A stretch of DNA of 64,000 nt from Theropithecus gelada (Eukaryota > Chordata > Mammalia > Primates > Cercopithecidae). Positions 36,166-46,760 of this stretch are shown here, in pieces (positions within the stretch are counted from its first letter, which is position 1; the number at the start of each line of letters is the position of its first letter). The stretch is from positions 126,796,765 to 126,860,764 of the forward strand of contig NC_037669.1 of assembly GCF_003255815.1 (NCBI RefSeq), given 5' to 3'. The position numbers and the translations under genes were made by a program. Below the pieces are notes generated by a model. It was not told where the DNA came from. It worked only from the letters and a program-made list of their open reading frames with translations, and ran no database searches.

Positions 36166-36559
36166 TCTGGAAATCTGATTCTCCTACTCCCCAGCGATCA
36201 CTGATTTTCAAAGTTAACGGTAGGGAAATTCTTAAGTAACACAGTTTTCAATTAAATTAAAAATCCTAATTTTTAAGATAAATGTGGCCAAAAATTTTGT
36301 CATGACATATGTATTTTTTTACCCAGATATTGAGGAAAGCATTACTGCAATCTTGCATTTTGTTTCTTTTGAAAGTTTTATATCTTTAAGACACAATCCT
36401 GAGCGAAATTTGGTATGGTTATCAAAATAACAACAACAACAAAATTGGCATGTTACTATAAATTAATTGGAAACCCTTTCCTTACAACTGAGATGACCTT
36501 TATTTGGATATGTTAAACTAGGAATTTCTGGATTACCTGAAACCAAGAGCTATATATGG
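36166..36559. other. Unassigned DNA before ERV
   Basis: About 390 bases, AT-rich, with no recognised feature. Confidence 0.45.
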
Positions 36560-36926
36560 TGTTTTAAAAAATTTAGACAAATTAAATTTAGCCGAGTTTC
36601 TTCCAGCAAAAATGGGTCCTAAATCAAACAGCACCCTGGACCAAAAGAGTTTCACAAAACTACATCAAGCAATGTGGTCAGACAGTATTTGCAGACAGAA
36701 CAAGAAAATGACTTACAGAAACAGCTTGATGGAATACAGCTCAGAATTTGCCTTATGTGGACATGGTCTGATCAGTTGGATGTCTGCCTTGGCCCAAGAT
36801 ATATATACAGAAATATACTCTTAAGTTAGGTTGCAGTTTGTTTATATACTAATTTAGGTTGCAGTTTGTTATATAGGAACGCAAAGTACCAAGGGAGCCT
36901 CAAACTAAATTTAGTTTAATTTAACA
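36560..36926 (-). mobile_element. ERV 3' LTR
   Basis: Minus strand reads TGTTAAATTAAACT... to ...AAATTTTTTAAAACA, 367 bp. Shares with the 5' LTR the CCATGTCCAYATAAGG, AATCAAGCTG and GGCTAAAT segments in order. A direct repeat of TTAGGTTGCAGTTTGTT is present at about 36833-36870. Confidence 0.8.
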
Positions 36927-37299
36927 GTTCTCCTTCAAAACTGAAAGGATGACAAAAATCCTGGGCATTGATAGCACTCTGTTACCATCATAATTGACTT
37001 CTTCGTCTCAGTATGGAATTCACAATTCTTGATAAGTCAGCTGCATATTTATTTACGTTCTCTTCACAGTTTCATTTTCTAACCATAGACAGTTTGATGT
37101 ATAAGGAATGGCTGCATATGAACATTTAAGATTCTTGAGAATATATGAAATTCCAGGGACACTGTTATGATAGCTATTAGGCGAATAATACTAGGAAATT
37201 AAAGTATACTCTTTAGAAGGAGCTCCCATAAACCAAACTGATGAAAATAAAACACATCAAAAACGAGCCATAAAAGGAATCTACTTGTTTTAGCCAGAT

Positions 37300-37640
37300 A
37301 TCTTGTTGAGTTTTAACCATAGCAGATATATTTATCCAAGTGCAGTAGGAGGTGTTAGCGATGGCATACACCTCCTCTTCAGCCAACAGGTAAGTTAAAG
37401 CAATTGTTTGATCTAAAACAATTTTAGTAAGAGAAGTTTGCTGGGCAACGGTAGCTTTTGCAGTGGAGTCAGTATATTAGCTAATGTTTGAAAAAGATCT
37501 TTAATCATAACCTTATTTACATTTAGCCAGAGAAGGAGCATTCTCCCAAAATATGCCCATTTGGAGGAATTTATGACTGCTGGCAAGTTCCTCTTTATGC
37601 CATAATGCAAATTAAGACGTGTTCAGTTTCCAATTTGGTT
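37300..37640 (-). pseudogene. ERV env transmembrane-subunit remnant
   Basis: One minus-strand frame of about 65 codons ending near 37300 resembles the ectodomain of a class I retroviral TM: an alpha-helical heptad stretch, then the region corresponding to the CX6CC disulphide motif, then CTWIN. The cysteine pattern is degraded (first Cys and one of the paired Cys replaced). A stop lies just upstream and the rest of env is scrambled by frameshifts. TM anchors Env and mediates fusion in intact viruses; no function is possible here. Confidence 0.6.
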
Positions 37641-38319
37641 TGGAGAGACCATGGTACTATTAGAATCTCTAATCCACATTGGCCTCTAATTTTCCACTTA
37701 TGGGTACATGAAGTTGCCCACATGTTGAGCATTAAATCCTGTAGAGATAAAGTATATCCTAGTGGGGTACAACAGAGAGGCCTCTATGAGATGCCTTGTG
37801 CAGTAGGGGTCACGAGCAGGGAAGCACTAGTAATATTTATCTGAGGCTCCATTATTATATGATTGCCTGGTTGGAGGTTACTAATGATTAAGGGATTAAG
37901 ATGATACATTTGCCTATAAACTTTCAATTATCCTTTTTTTGATTCCTTTTTTAATTTCTGGCATAATTTAACTATAAAACCCTCATTATAGGTTTTTCCT
38001 ACTGCATCTGAATGCCTGAAACTAAAAATGTAAATCTGTAGAAAAAAACACACATTCCACTTAGAATATCAGTAAAATTTGTTACAGGATAAGCCAAACA
38101 ATCTCTAGTAGCATGTAAGGATTTAAGTTTATCATGACATATCTAACATTCAATTAAGTTCCCTGTGGAAGCTATTGATTAGGAAATCTTAATTATCTTG
38201 TCATACATAAACGGAAAATAAACATAGGCAAAGAAGAAAGGTGAAAGAGATTTTATGATGGCAGAGGAGAGCGGTCTTGATCTGTAATCTTAGGAAAGCT
38301 GACCAGGCTGTCACCCGGT

Positions 38320-38897
38320 TTTGAGGAAAAACGTCTCTTGTTAGTTTTACCTTGAGGTCTTCAGTGGATTTAGAGTCCCAAGATTCTGAAGGGGCTCTGT
38401 TAGATTGAGAAATGTGGATCTAAGCTCCTTAAGTTTTACTGCCACGTGGATAGAACTTGGTATGGTCTCCTCCAACAAACTTCGAAAGCAGTCTTTTTGT
38501 GGTGTAATTTCCAAAAGGCCCAATCTTCAGGTTCTAGGTTGTAAATGGTTAAGCTGTTGTTGGGTCATGAAGGGCTTTTACTGGTGAAAATATACTTTGG
38601 CAAAGTGCTTTAAAGCCTGGCAATATTGAGTCATGTCAGAATTCATGAATGTGAGATACATGAAGTTCTATTATTAGGGGCATAGGCCTTCCAATGACTG
38701 TTTGTAAGGGGTCAATTAATGTTTCCCAGTGGGATTGGATCTGATTGCCATCAATTGATAATACCTTCGGCCAATCTAATTTATTCAGTTAGGTTCCTGG
38801 TTGCCATTGTGTTTGAAACACTTGACTATTTTGCAACTCGTCCAGTAAAATGAGTACCTCTATCACTGGAGATTTCTCCAGGAATATTCCATAAGCA
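38320..38897 (-). pseudogene. ERV pol integrase remnant
   Basis: Near 38897-38835 the minus strand encodes GIPGEISSDRGTHFTG, the integrase core around the second catalytic Asp (SDRGTHF). Near 38550-38440 it encodes a class I integrase C-terminal module (LEPEDW-like, HHKKTAF, RRPYQV), i.e. the GPY/F-type region. Stops and frameshifts separate the two. This fixes the provirus orientation and class; the gene is defunct. Confidence 0.75.
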
Positions 38898-38899
38898 AA

Positions 38900-40450
38900 C
38901 ATATTTTCTCACAAAATAATTATGTATTTAACCAGAGTGATAATCCAAATAATTCAAAGGAAAATACAGTCAGTTACATAGTTGTAGGAAAAAAATTAAC
39001 TTTTTAATAGAGAAGACTTGGTTTTTCTTAAGAAGTAACAAATTAAATAATGACAACATGAAGTGCAAGATATCTTGGTAAAATACTAAATCTTTGTTTC
39101 TTAGGCCAGTTTCTCAAAAGGTAAAGGAAAACCTTTCATAATTACCTATTAAGAGCAGTTCAATACCCTAATAAAATCTTTCTGTTAACAGAGAGGACCA
39201 AATTCTAGTTTTACATGAATGTATTTTGATATTAATCTTAGTTTTAGAAATACTTATGGAAAAATACCTTCTACAGTTGGTCACATATAAAGTTTATTTT
39301 ACAATATTCATCTTTCATAAACTTCTATAATCTTCTTTTATCCTTTTGGTTATCTGTCTTATAATTTTGCTTTTTTTATTTTGAAATAATCATTCTATTC
39401 TAGGATAAAAATTACTATTTTTCCCTTAAAAAACACATCTTTGATTTAAGATTCACTTACCAAAATCACGTCTTCCATTTCTCATCTAAGTTGTTTCCTT
39501 TTTTATTTCTAGTTTTAATTACCATATATTAATTAGAATCTTAATTCTTAACAACTGTGAATCAGCATTTTGTAGATTAATGAAATTTTATAATTTCTGG
39601 AATTATGTGTTTCCTTAAAGTGTAAGTTTTCATGTTTATTAACAATCTCAAATATATTTAGTTTCTCTATACCATATTAAAAACAATATGGCAGAAGTGC
39701 AGAAACATAAACCTGTTCAGCAATTAATGTTTTAGTATTATATCTATAAATTATCTAGATGTTTAATGAATATCTATCATTTAATTTAACTTGGTAAACC
39801 TCCAGTGGTGTACGTTTCCAAAGAGATTTGTAAAGCTATTTTGAAGTACACATGTCATAACCCAAAACAAAGCAAGGCACCCAAGTTATTTCCTTGCTAA
39901 CTATTTTTACTGCATATGCATCTTATATAGTCATCACAAAAGTAATGAACCTAAAGAGCTAAAAACAAGATTTTTTTTCATGTTTTGTTGCTTGATATAT
40001 ATGAAATAATGGATATTATACTTCAGCTTGCACATTTGTTCTTAACTTGAAATTACAGTTTTATTATCTTAAACATCTAATAAAGATACAAGTTATTGGC
40101 CTGCATCATACTTAATGCTGATAACTCTGATGACATGCCTGCTTGTATTACACCAACAATATTTTTATTTATCAAAGATCACCTAAGTCATGTGAACTTA
40201 AAAATAATTTGGATTAGTAATCATTTTTTGAAAGAACAATTAATGTATCTATTTTTAAAGCCAATTAAATAAAGCTCTTTAACAATGTAATTTGACAATG
40301 TAATAAGATTTTTGAAATCATACATAAATACCATACATTCAGACATACATAGACATATTTAAAAACTATGTGTCCAGTACAATACTACAAAACGTAATAA
40401 TTGATGAAAGCATCCAGATTGGATCTGATAATTAAGTAGACTCAGTCGTA
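38900..40450. repeat. AT-rich block R2, colinear with 6400-8720
   Basis: Occupies the place expected for RT/gag inside the provirus but shows no retroviral coding trace. It aligns in order with block R1 at 6400-8720. R1 has no LTR, integrase or env at its edges, so the shared sequence is probably not part of the retrovirus itself. Confidence 0.6.
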
Positions 40451-40634
40451 AAAAGTTGGAGAGCCTAATACACAAATTTGGGAAGCTCTAATATGAGAGA
40501 GAAGTCACCCATAACCCTAATTGCTGTAAGAGATTAATGGACACAATGATCCTTGGAAGGTACCTTTGCTTGATCTCTTGATGCCCCTAGGGTTGATAGA
40601 GGTCTATTTTGGATCTAAATACTGACACACCAAA

Positions 40635-41032
40635 TGGTTATAAGACTTTAGATAAATACATTTAGCAGAGTTTATGTGAACCAAGAATGATTCATGAATT
40701 AGGTAGAAACTTGAACCAGCCGAAGTTCAGAGAGCATAACCCACTAATGTGAGCAGGTCATATTTATAGATAGAAAAAGAAAGAAACACACAAAAACAGC
40801 TTGATTGATTACAGCTGGGCCCTTTCCTTATATGGACATGGTCTCCTAAGTTGGGAGCCTGCAATTGGCAGAAGTTTGGTTGCTGTGATTGGCTTAGGCC
40901 CAGCTAGTTGTTCAAATGATGTACTCCTTAGTTAGTGTGGAGTTTGTTTGCATACTATGTTAGGTTACAGTTTGATATGCAGGCAATTAAAATATAAAAG
41001 CAGGCTTAGGCCAAATGTAGTGTAATTTAACA
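40635..41032 (-). mobile_element. ERV 5' LTR with adjacent primer-binding-site-like sequence
   Basis: Minus strand TGTTAAATTACACTACATTTGG... to ...GTCTTATAACCA, 398 bp, with TATA-box-like and AATAAA-poor U3/R sequence. Immediately inside (40634 downward) TTTGGTGTGTCAGTATTTAGATCC occupies the PBS position. It could be a decayed tRNA-His-type site (TGGTGCCGTGACTCG), but this is weak. Confidence 0.72.
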
Positions 41033-41239
41033 GTGGTGAATCAAAAGCAATATAATATCCCTGAGTATCAATAAAAAGTGCTTAATAAAAAATAGTCATG
41101 ATTACAGAGAACATATTACCTACAAATTGTTATTGTAATGTTGCAAATTTGGCCAGCACAAAGTTGGACAAAACCTGGCAACTGAGAAGATTCAACGTGA
41201 CCTAGAGATGGCCAATATTTTTTTTGGTGTGTGTGTATG
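41033..41239. other. Unassigned short interval
   Basis: About 200 bases without a recognised feature. Confidence 0.4.
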
Positions 41240-41545
41240 TGTTTTAATCTTATTGTGTAAAAACAATTAACATGAGATTTGGCCTCTTAACAAATTTTAA
41301 TTGTACAGTACAATATAGTTATCTATAGGCACGATGTTGTACAGAGGATTCGTATAACTTAGCTACAGTAATTGAAATTTTATACTCATTGATTAGCAAA
41401 TACCCCTTTGTCCCTCCTCCAGCCCGTGGTAACCACCATTCTATTCTTTGCATCTATGAGTTTGATTATTTTAGGTAACTTATATAAGTGGGGTAATAAA
41501 GTATTTTTCCTTCTGTGACTGGCTTGACTTAACATAGCAATAGTA
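41240..41545 (-). mobile_element. L1M 3'UTR fragment (minus)
   Basis: AATTTTAATTGTACAGTACAATATAG, CACGATGTTGTACAGAGGATTC, CCTCCAGCCCGTGGTAACCACCATTCTATTC and TCTATGAGTTTGATTATTTTAGG follow the 3'UTR of medium-old L1M on the minus strand. Confidence 0.8.
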
Positions 41546-43775
41546 GTAGACTTCAATATCTCACTTTCAATAATAGGTAGAACAAAGAGACAGAAGATTA
41601 CCTAAGAAACAGTAGACTTGAATAACATTATAGTTCACAGGCACCTAGCAGGCCTATTCAAAACATTCAAGCCAACAATGGCAAAATATATATTCTCCAA
41701 GATAAATCACATATTAAATTACAAAACAAGTCTTAACAAATTTAAGAAGGTTGAAACATACCAAGTATCTTTTAATCACAATGGAATAAAACTAAAAACC
41801 AACAGCAGAAGAAAAACAGAAGAATTCACAAATATGTGGAAATTATATGACATATATTTGAGCAATCTCTGGGTCAAAGAAGAAATCAAAAGGGAAATCA
41901 TAAAATATCTTGAGAAACAATAAAACTCAATATGTTATAACTTATGGGATGCAGCAAAAGCAGTACTAAGAATAAAAATTTTGGCCATAAATGTCTATAT
42001 TAAAATGAAGAAATACTTCAAATAAACAACCTAATTTTATATCTAAAGGAAGTAGAAAAAGAGAACAAACTAAATACAAAGCTATCAGAAGGAATCAAAT
42101 AATAAAGATGGGAGCATAAATAAATAAAATAGAGACTAAAGAAACAATAGAAAAAAATAAACAAAACTCAAAATTAGGAGTCAATTTTTAAAAGAAATAA
42201 AATTGACAAAACTTTAGCTAGACTAAAAAGAGAGAAGACTCAAATCAATAAAATCAGACATGAAAGAGGAGGCATTACAGTTAGTGCCATAGAAATAAAG
42301 AGGATCTTCAGAGACAAATATGAATAATTATGTAACAACAAAAACTAGAAAATCTAGAAGAAATGAACAAATTCCTAGAATTCAACGACCTACCAAGGCT
42401 AAATCATGGAGAAATAGAAAGTCTGAAGAGGCTTATAATGAGTATGGAGATTGAATCAGTAATGAAAAACATATCAGGAAGTAAAAATCTAAAATCAGAT
42501 GGCTTTACTGGTGAGTTCTGTCAAACATTTAAAAAATAAATAGTGTCATACCTTCTCAATTTTTTTTCAAAAACATGAAGAGATAGAAGCATTCCCAAAT
42601 TCATTTCAGGAGATCAGGACCACGCCGATACCAAAACCAGACAAAGACACCAGAAGAACATAAAATTACAAGCCAATAATCCTGATGAACGTAGACGCAA
42701 AAATCCAGCAAAGTACTAGCAACAAAATTCATCTGCACGTTAAAAGGATCTTACATAATGTCCAGGCATGTTTTATCCCTAAGATGCAAGTGTGGTTCAA
42801 CATAACCAAATGTATAAATGTGATATACAGCATGAAAAAAAATGAAAGATAAAAATTACATGATTGCCTCAATAGATGTAGAAAAAGCACTTAAAATTAT
42901 TAACAAGCATTAATAATTTTAATGCTTATTAAAATTAAGCATTTGACAAAAACTCCCAAAAAAGTAGTAATATGAGAAAATTACCTCAACATAATAAAGG
43001 CTTTATATGAAAAGTTCATAACTAACATTATATTTAACATACTTAACATTCATCATACTTTGTGAAAAATCTTTCAGTTTTTACCATTAAAAACTGACAG
43101 CTTTTTCAGTAAGACAAGGAACAAGGCAAGGATGTCCACTTTTCCACTTCTATTAAACACGGTATTGGACATTCTGACCAGTGAGTTAGGAAAAAGACAT
43201 AAAAGTCATCCAAATCAGAAAGGAGAAAATAAAATTGTCCCTGTTTACAGATGACCTGATCTTACATATATTAAAATAGAGCATAATTAAAAGAAAAATA
43301 AGAAAACAATGTTATTTATAATAGCACTAAGAAGAATAAAATATTTGGGAATGAACTTAACTAAAAAAGTGAAAGACTTTTACTCTGACCTGCAAAACAT
43401 TCATGAAAAAAATTACAGAAGTTACACAAAGAATGGAAAGACATTTTATGTTCATGGATTGGAAGACTTAATATTGTTAAAATAACCATACTTCACAAAG
43501 CCATCTACAGATTCAATGCAATTTCTATCAAAATTCCATTGACTTTTTTCTTTTTTTACAGAAATTTTACATGGAACCGAAGAAGACAGCATATATCTAG
43601 AACAATCTTGAAAAGTAGTAAAATATGAGGCAGTATACTTTCTGATTTCAAAATATAAAACAAAGATTTAGTAATTAAAACAGCACAACACTGGCATAAA
43701 GACAGAAATATTGATCAATGGAAAAGAATAGAAAGCCCAGAAATAAAAACATGCAAAATATGAACTTTCTACTTG
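41546..43775 (+). mobile_element. L1M ORF2 fragment (plus), decayed
   Basis: Old L1 ORF2 in the plus orientation, from the endonuclease/linker side (GTAGAACAAAGAGACAGAAGATTACC, ATGGAATAAAACTAAAAACCAACAGC) through the RT region (AAACCAGACAAAGACAC, GACAAGGAACAAGGCAAGGATGTCC for the RQGCP motif, TTTACAGATGACCTGATC for the F-DD catalytic motif) to the start of the C-terminal region. Full of stops. The longest frame is 101 codons (41618-41923). It abuts an oppositely oriented L1M 3'UTR. Confidence 0.88.
42891..42937. repeat. Overlapping inverted repeats inserted in L1M
   Basis: TTAAAATTATTAA (42891-42903), loop CAAGCA, its exact complement TTAATAATTTTAA (42910-42922), loop TGCTTA, then TTAAAATTA again (42929-42937). 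The surrounding L1 normally runs directly from GAAAAAGCA to TTTGACAAA, so this is an extra sequence of about 50 bases. Confidence 0.9.
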
Positions 43776-44082
43776 AAGATCTGATATTACTGATCTAAAA
43801 CTTGCATCATTTAATTATTTGCTATGTTCTGCCAACAGGTTATCACATGAGTAACCAACTCCTTATTATGTGTACATGACAAAAGGAGACTGTTTTCTAA
43901 ATGCATAAAATTAATTGATCTAAATGAAAAATCATGCTTTACAGAATGTAAGCAATAGTACTTTCAGCAGCTGCAACCCTTTGTCTTTTGGAATGGTCTT
44001 CCTAAGGCTACTACATTCACAGAAGGTTGAATTATCAGCCTAGAGAAATCTCCTAGGCCAAAGGAAATATCTGGGTAGCTAT
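43776..44082. other. Unassigned DNA
   Basis: About 300 bases with no recognised feature. Confidence 0.4.
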
Positions 44083-44805
44083 TGAAAATGCCTTTGCAGG
44101 CTAGGCGCAGTGGCTCACGCCTGCAATCCCAGCACTTTGGGAGGCTATGGAGGGTGGATCACTTGAGGTCCGGAGCTTGAGACCAGTCTGGACAATGTGG
44201 TGAAACCCCGTCTCTACTAAAAATACAAAAATTAACTGGGTGTGGTGATGCATGCCTGTAATCCCAGCTACTCAGGAGGCTGAGGCAGGAAAATCACTTG
44301 AACCTGGGAGTTGAAGTCTGCAGTGAGCCGAAGTCACGCCACTGCACTCCAGCCTGGGCAACAGAGTGAGACTGTCTCAACATAATAATAATAATAAGAA
44401 TACATTTTTTTAAAAAGGGAAAAAAAATTCCTTTGCCAAATTATGACAGTAAGATAAATCTGACATAGTTGACTCCATCATGCTTCTGACCTCCAAATTG
44501 TCCTTGATCATTCTTGGGCATAGTAAGCCAAGCAAACTTTGGGAGAAATTTAGTTTATAGTTTAACCTTAAAACAAGGATGATAATAGTGATTCCCAAAA
44601 CAAAACTGTGTAGTTTCTGTAGTTGCTTACTGCTCAGGGGTTATGTGGCCAGAGGTCACAAGATGCGTGACTATTACAACTGCTTCTATAAATAACATAA
44701 ATATTGTAGAATCTAAGATTTTTTTTTTTGAGATGTTTTCCAGAGTGACTCCACCTGGACTTCTGACTCATGACTCAGTTGATCTTGTGGCCCCCATCTA
44801 GAATT
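44083..44805 (+). mobile_element. ERV-like LTR fragment interrupted by Alu
   Basis: LTR sequence starting TGAAAATGCCTTTGC, interrupted by an Alu, then AAATTATGACAGTAAGATAAATCTGACATAG..., GGCCAGAGGTCACAAGATG, GACTCATGACTCAGTTGATCTTGTGGCC. It matches the first 400 or so bases of the LTR at 52762-53449. The 3' part is missing after about 44805. Confidence 0.75.
44098..44424 (+). mobile_element. Alu (plus) with TSD
   Basis: GGCTAGGCGCAGTGGCTCACGCC to CTCCAGCCTGGGCAACAGAG, then an (ATA)n and A-rich tail. The flanks AAAATGCCTTTGC and AAAATTCCTTTGC form the target duplication within the LTR. Confidence 0.93.
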
Positions 44806-45408
44806 ATATACTATTTTGATTAATTATGAAATGACACTAGACCACTGGTTCAAGCTATTTTATTGTTTTTATGTTTTTTCCCTTAAATACTTTTCAAATT
44901 CTATTATATCGGTTGATTTAGCAAATATTTATTTGCTTATAGTGTAATGAATAATCCAATGTGTTCACAGATAAATTTTCTGATTAATATTCATAATACA
45001 ACTTTAAGGAATACTTGATTTTGAACGATCTTAACTACATTCATCCTGTTTCATTTTTTAACTTTTAAAATTGTAAAGTTTTTCATTTAAAACGATACAT
45101 TAAAACTATGCTTATGATATATATAGATAGATAGATAAAATGAAATTATGTGTGGGATTTATTGTAAAGTAAATCAGGAGGGAAGTCATTAGATAAAGCT
45201 AGTGTCATTGATGAGTAAATGGGAGCCCATTACATTTTTCTCTTAAATTCTTTATATTTGAAAATGTTCAAAATAGATAGCAACAAGCAATTATAATCCT
45301 ATTAGAAAGTAATTGTTTAGAAATATTTCTGACTTTTTCCCAAAGTTACCTATTTGAATCTTTGTATTATGTTACATGAGATTAAAGTGTTTTAAAAATT
45401 ATACTTAG
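44806..45408. other. Unassigned AT-rich DNA
   Basis: About 600 bases, including a short (ATAG)n run near 45121-45138. No gene seen. Confidence 0.45.
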
Positions 45409-45720
45409 AGTCTGAGTGCAGTGTCTCACACCAGTAATCCCAGCATTTTGGGAGGCCTAGGCAGGCAGATCCCTTCAGCCCAGGAGTTTGAGACCAGCCT
45501 GGGCAACACAGCAAAATTCCGTCTCTACAAAAAATAGAAAAAATTAGCCGGGTGTGGTGGTGTGTGCCTGCCTGTAATTCTAGCTGCTCAGGAGGTTGAG
45601 GTGGCAGGTATACATGATCCTAGAAAGTCGAGGCTACAGTGAGCTGTGATTGTGCCACTGCAGTGCAGCTGGGGTGACAGAGTGAGACTCTGTTTCAAAA
45701 CAACAACACAAACAACAAAT
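45409..45720 (+). mobile_element. Alu, old (J-like), plus
   Basis: GTCTGAGTGCAGTGTCTCACACC through AGTTTGAGACCAGCCTGGGCAACA, ATTAGCCGGGTGTGGTGG and GTGAGCTGTGATTGTGCCACTG to an A-rich tail (CAACAACACAAACAAC). Diverged. Confidence 0.92.
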
Positions 45721-46094
45721 ATGTGTATAAATTTATGCATACATATTATAGTACTGAAAGGTTAGAAGTCACTTCTTGGCTACCAGGAATATTTTTATAT
45801 TTTAATGCATCTAAATATATTTCTTTCATTTTTTTCACCTAAGTTCAAGTTATGATGTAAGAATGTAGCATCAGATATTAAGAAAAATAATGTATCTCAC
45901 TGGTACTAAGAAAGATCATTATGTATTATTGGGTATACCAAGTTAAATACATTAGCCAAATATTTATGCCAAAGTAAATATTAAAAGAACAAATCAAGCA
46001 AATCTAAATTATGTTTTATTGTTTTATTTCTCCTTTATTAAATCTAAAGATAAAAGAATACATGTGTAGAGGAAGCAAAACTTTCTAATTACTC
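45721..46094. other. Unassigned AT-rich DNA
   Basis: No recognised feature. Confidence 0.45.
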
Positions 46095-46424
46095 TCTTAA
46101 GCCCTAGCTGGACCTGAGAATCAACTTGGTATAAGATAGATTCACAGACAAAAACCATTCAGATTTATTTAATGAAAGTTTTAGATCATCTGGGAGCCTT
46201 AGTAAATAAGTAAAGACCCAAAGCAGTAGCAAGAACTACTTTTTTAAAAAAAATTCTAAGTTGACCAATGTGAAGTAAGTTGCGCGCGTGTGTGTGTGTG
46301 TGTATGTGTATGTGTGTGAATGTAACTAAAATATGTGGGGAGGCCAAGGAAGATAATTATTTCAAAAAAATGTACAGAAAGTTTTCAGTTTTAACCTCCA
46401 TTCCTTTATGGTAAGAATATATAT
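46095..46424. repeat. Repeat family X, copy 3, with (TG)n
   Basis: AGATTTATTTAATGAAAGTTTTAGATCATCTGGGAGCC and AAGACCCAAAGCAGTAGC parallel copy 2. The unit contains a (TG)n microsatellite at 46283-46318 and appears to continue after the Alu to about 46760 (CTCCTGGCATAGAAAAGG against CTCCTAGTATAGGCAAGG). Confidence 0.55.
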
Positions 46425-46688
46425 ATGTTTTTTTGTTTTGTTTTGTTTTTTCCTTTTTTCCTTTTTTTTCTGAGATGGAGTCTCTCTCTGTCACCCAGGG
46501 TGAAGTGCAGTGGTGTGATCTCAGCTCACTGCAACCTCCACCTCCCAGGTTCAAGAGATTCCCCTGTAGTAGAGACGGGGTTTCACCATGTTGGCCAGGC
46601 TGGTCTTGAACTCCTGACCTCAGGTGATCCACCTGCCTCAGCCTCTCAAAGTGCTGGGATTACAGATGTGAGCCACTATGTCAGGCCG
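46425..46688 (-). mobile_element. Alu (minus) with internal deletion
   Basis: T/C-rich tail then GAGATGGAGTCTCTCTCTG... to TTCAAGAGATTC, jumping directly to CCCTGTAGTAGAGACGGGG. About 110 bases spanning the middle of the dimer (right-arm start and linker) are missing. The other end, GGGATTACAGATGTGAGCCACTATG, is present. Confidence 0.92.
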
Positions 46689-46760
46689 GTAAGAATTTTT
46701 TCTTTTATCCTCCTGGCATAGAAAAGGTAGCTTTCATACGGAAACTATATTTCTTATTTT

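Larger units (their letters stand above)
36560..41032 (-). mobile_element. Decayed class I (gamma-like) endogenous retrovirus provirus
   Basis: Two related LTRs in the same orientation flank about 3.7 kb. On the minus strand the order is 5' LTR (41032-40635), leader, an AT-rich block of foreign appearance (about 40450-38900), integrase fragments (38897-38320), env remnants (about 37640-37300) and 3' LTR (36926-36560). Flanks ATGG (36556-36559) and GTGG (41033-41036) fit a 4-bp TSD with one change. Gag, protease and RT are not recognisable. All coding traces are frameshifted and interrupted by stops. The family is not assigned. Confidence 0.75.

Noticed and set aside
37413..37610. 65-codon minus-strand frame in the ERV as a gene
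   Set aside because: It is in a different frame from the recognisable env remnant at the same place, so it is a shadow.
41618..41923. 101-codon frame
   Set aside because: Lies in the decayed L1M ORF2; it is a surviving fragment of that pseudogene.
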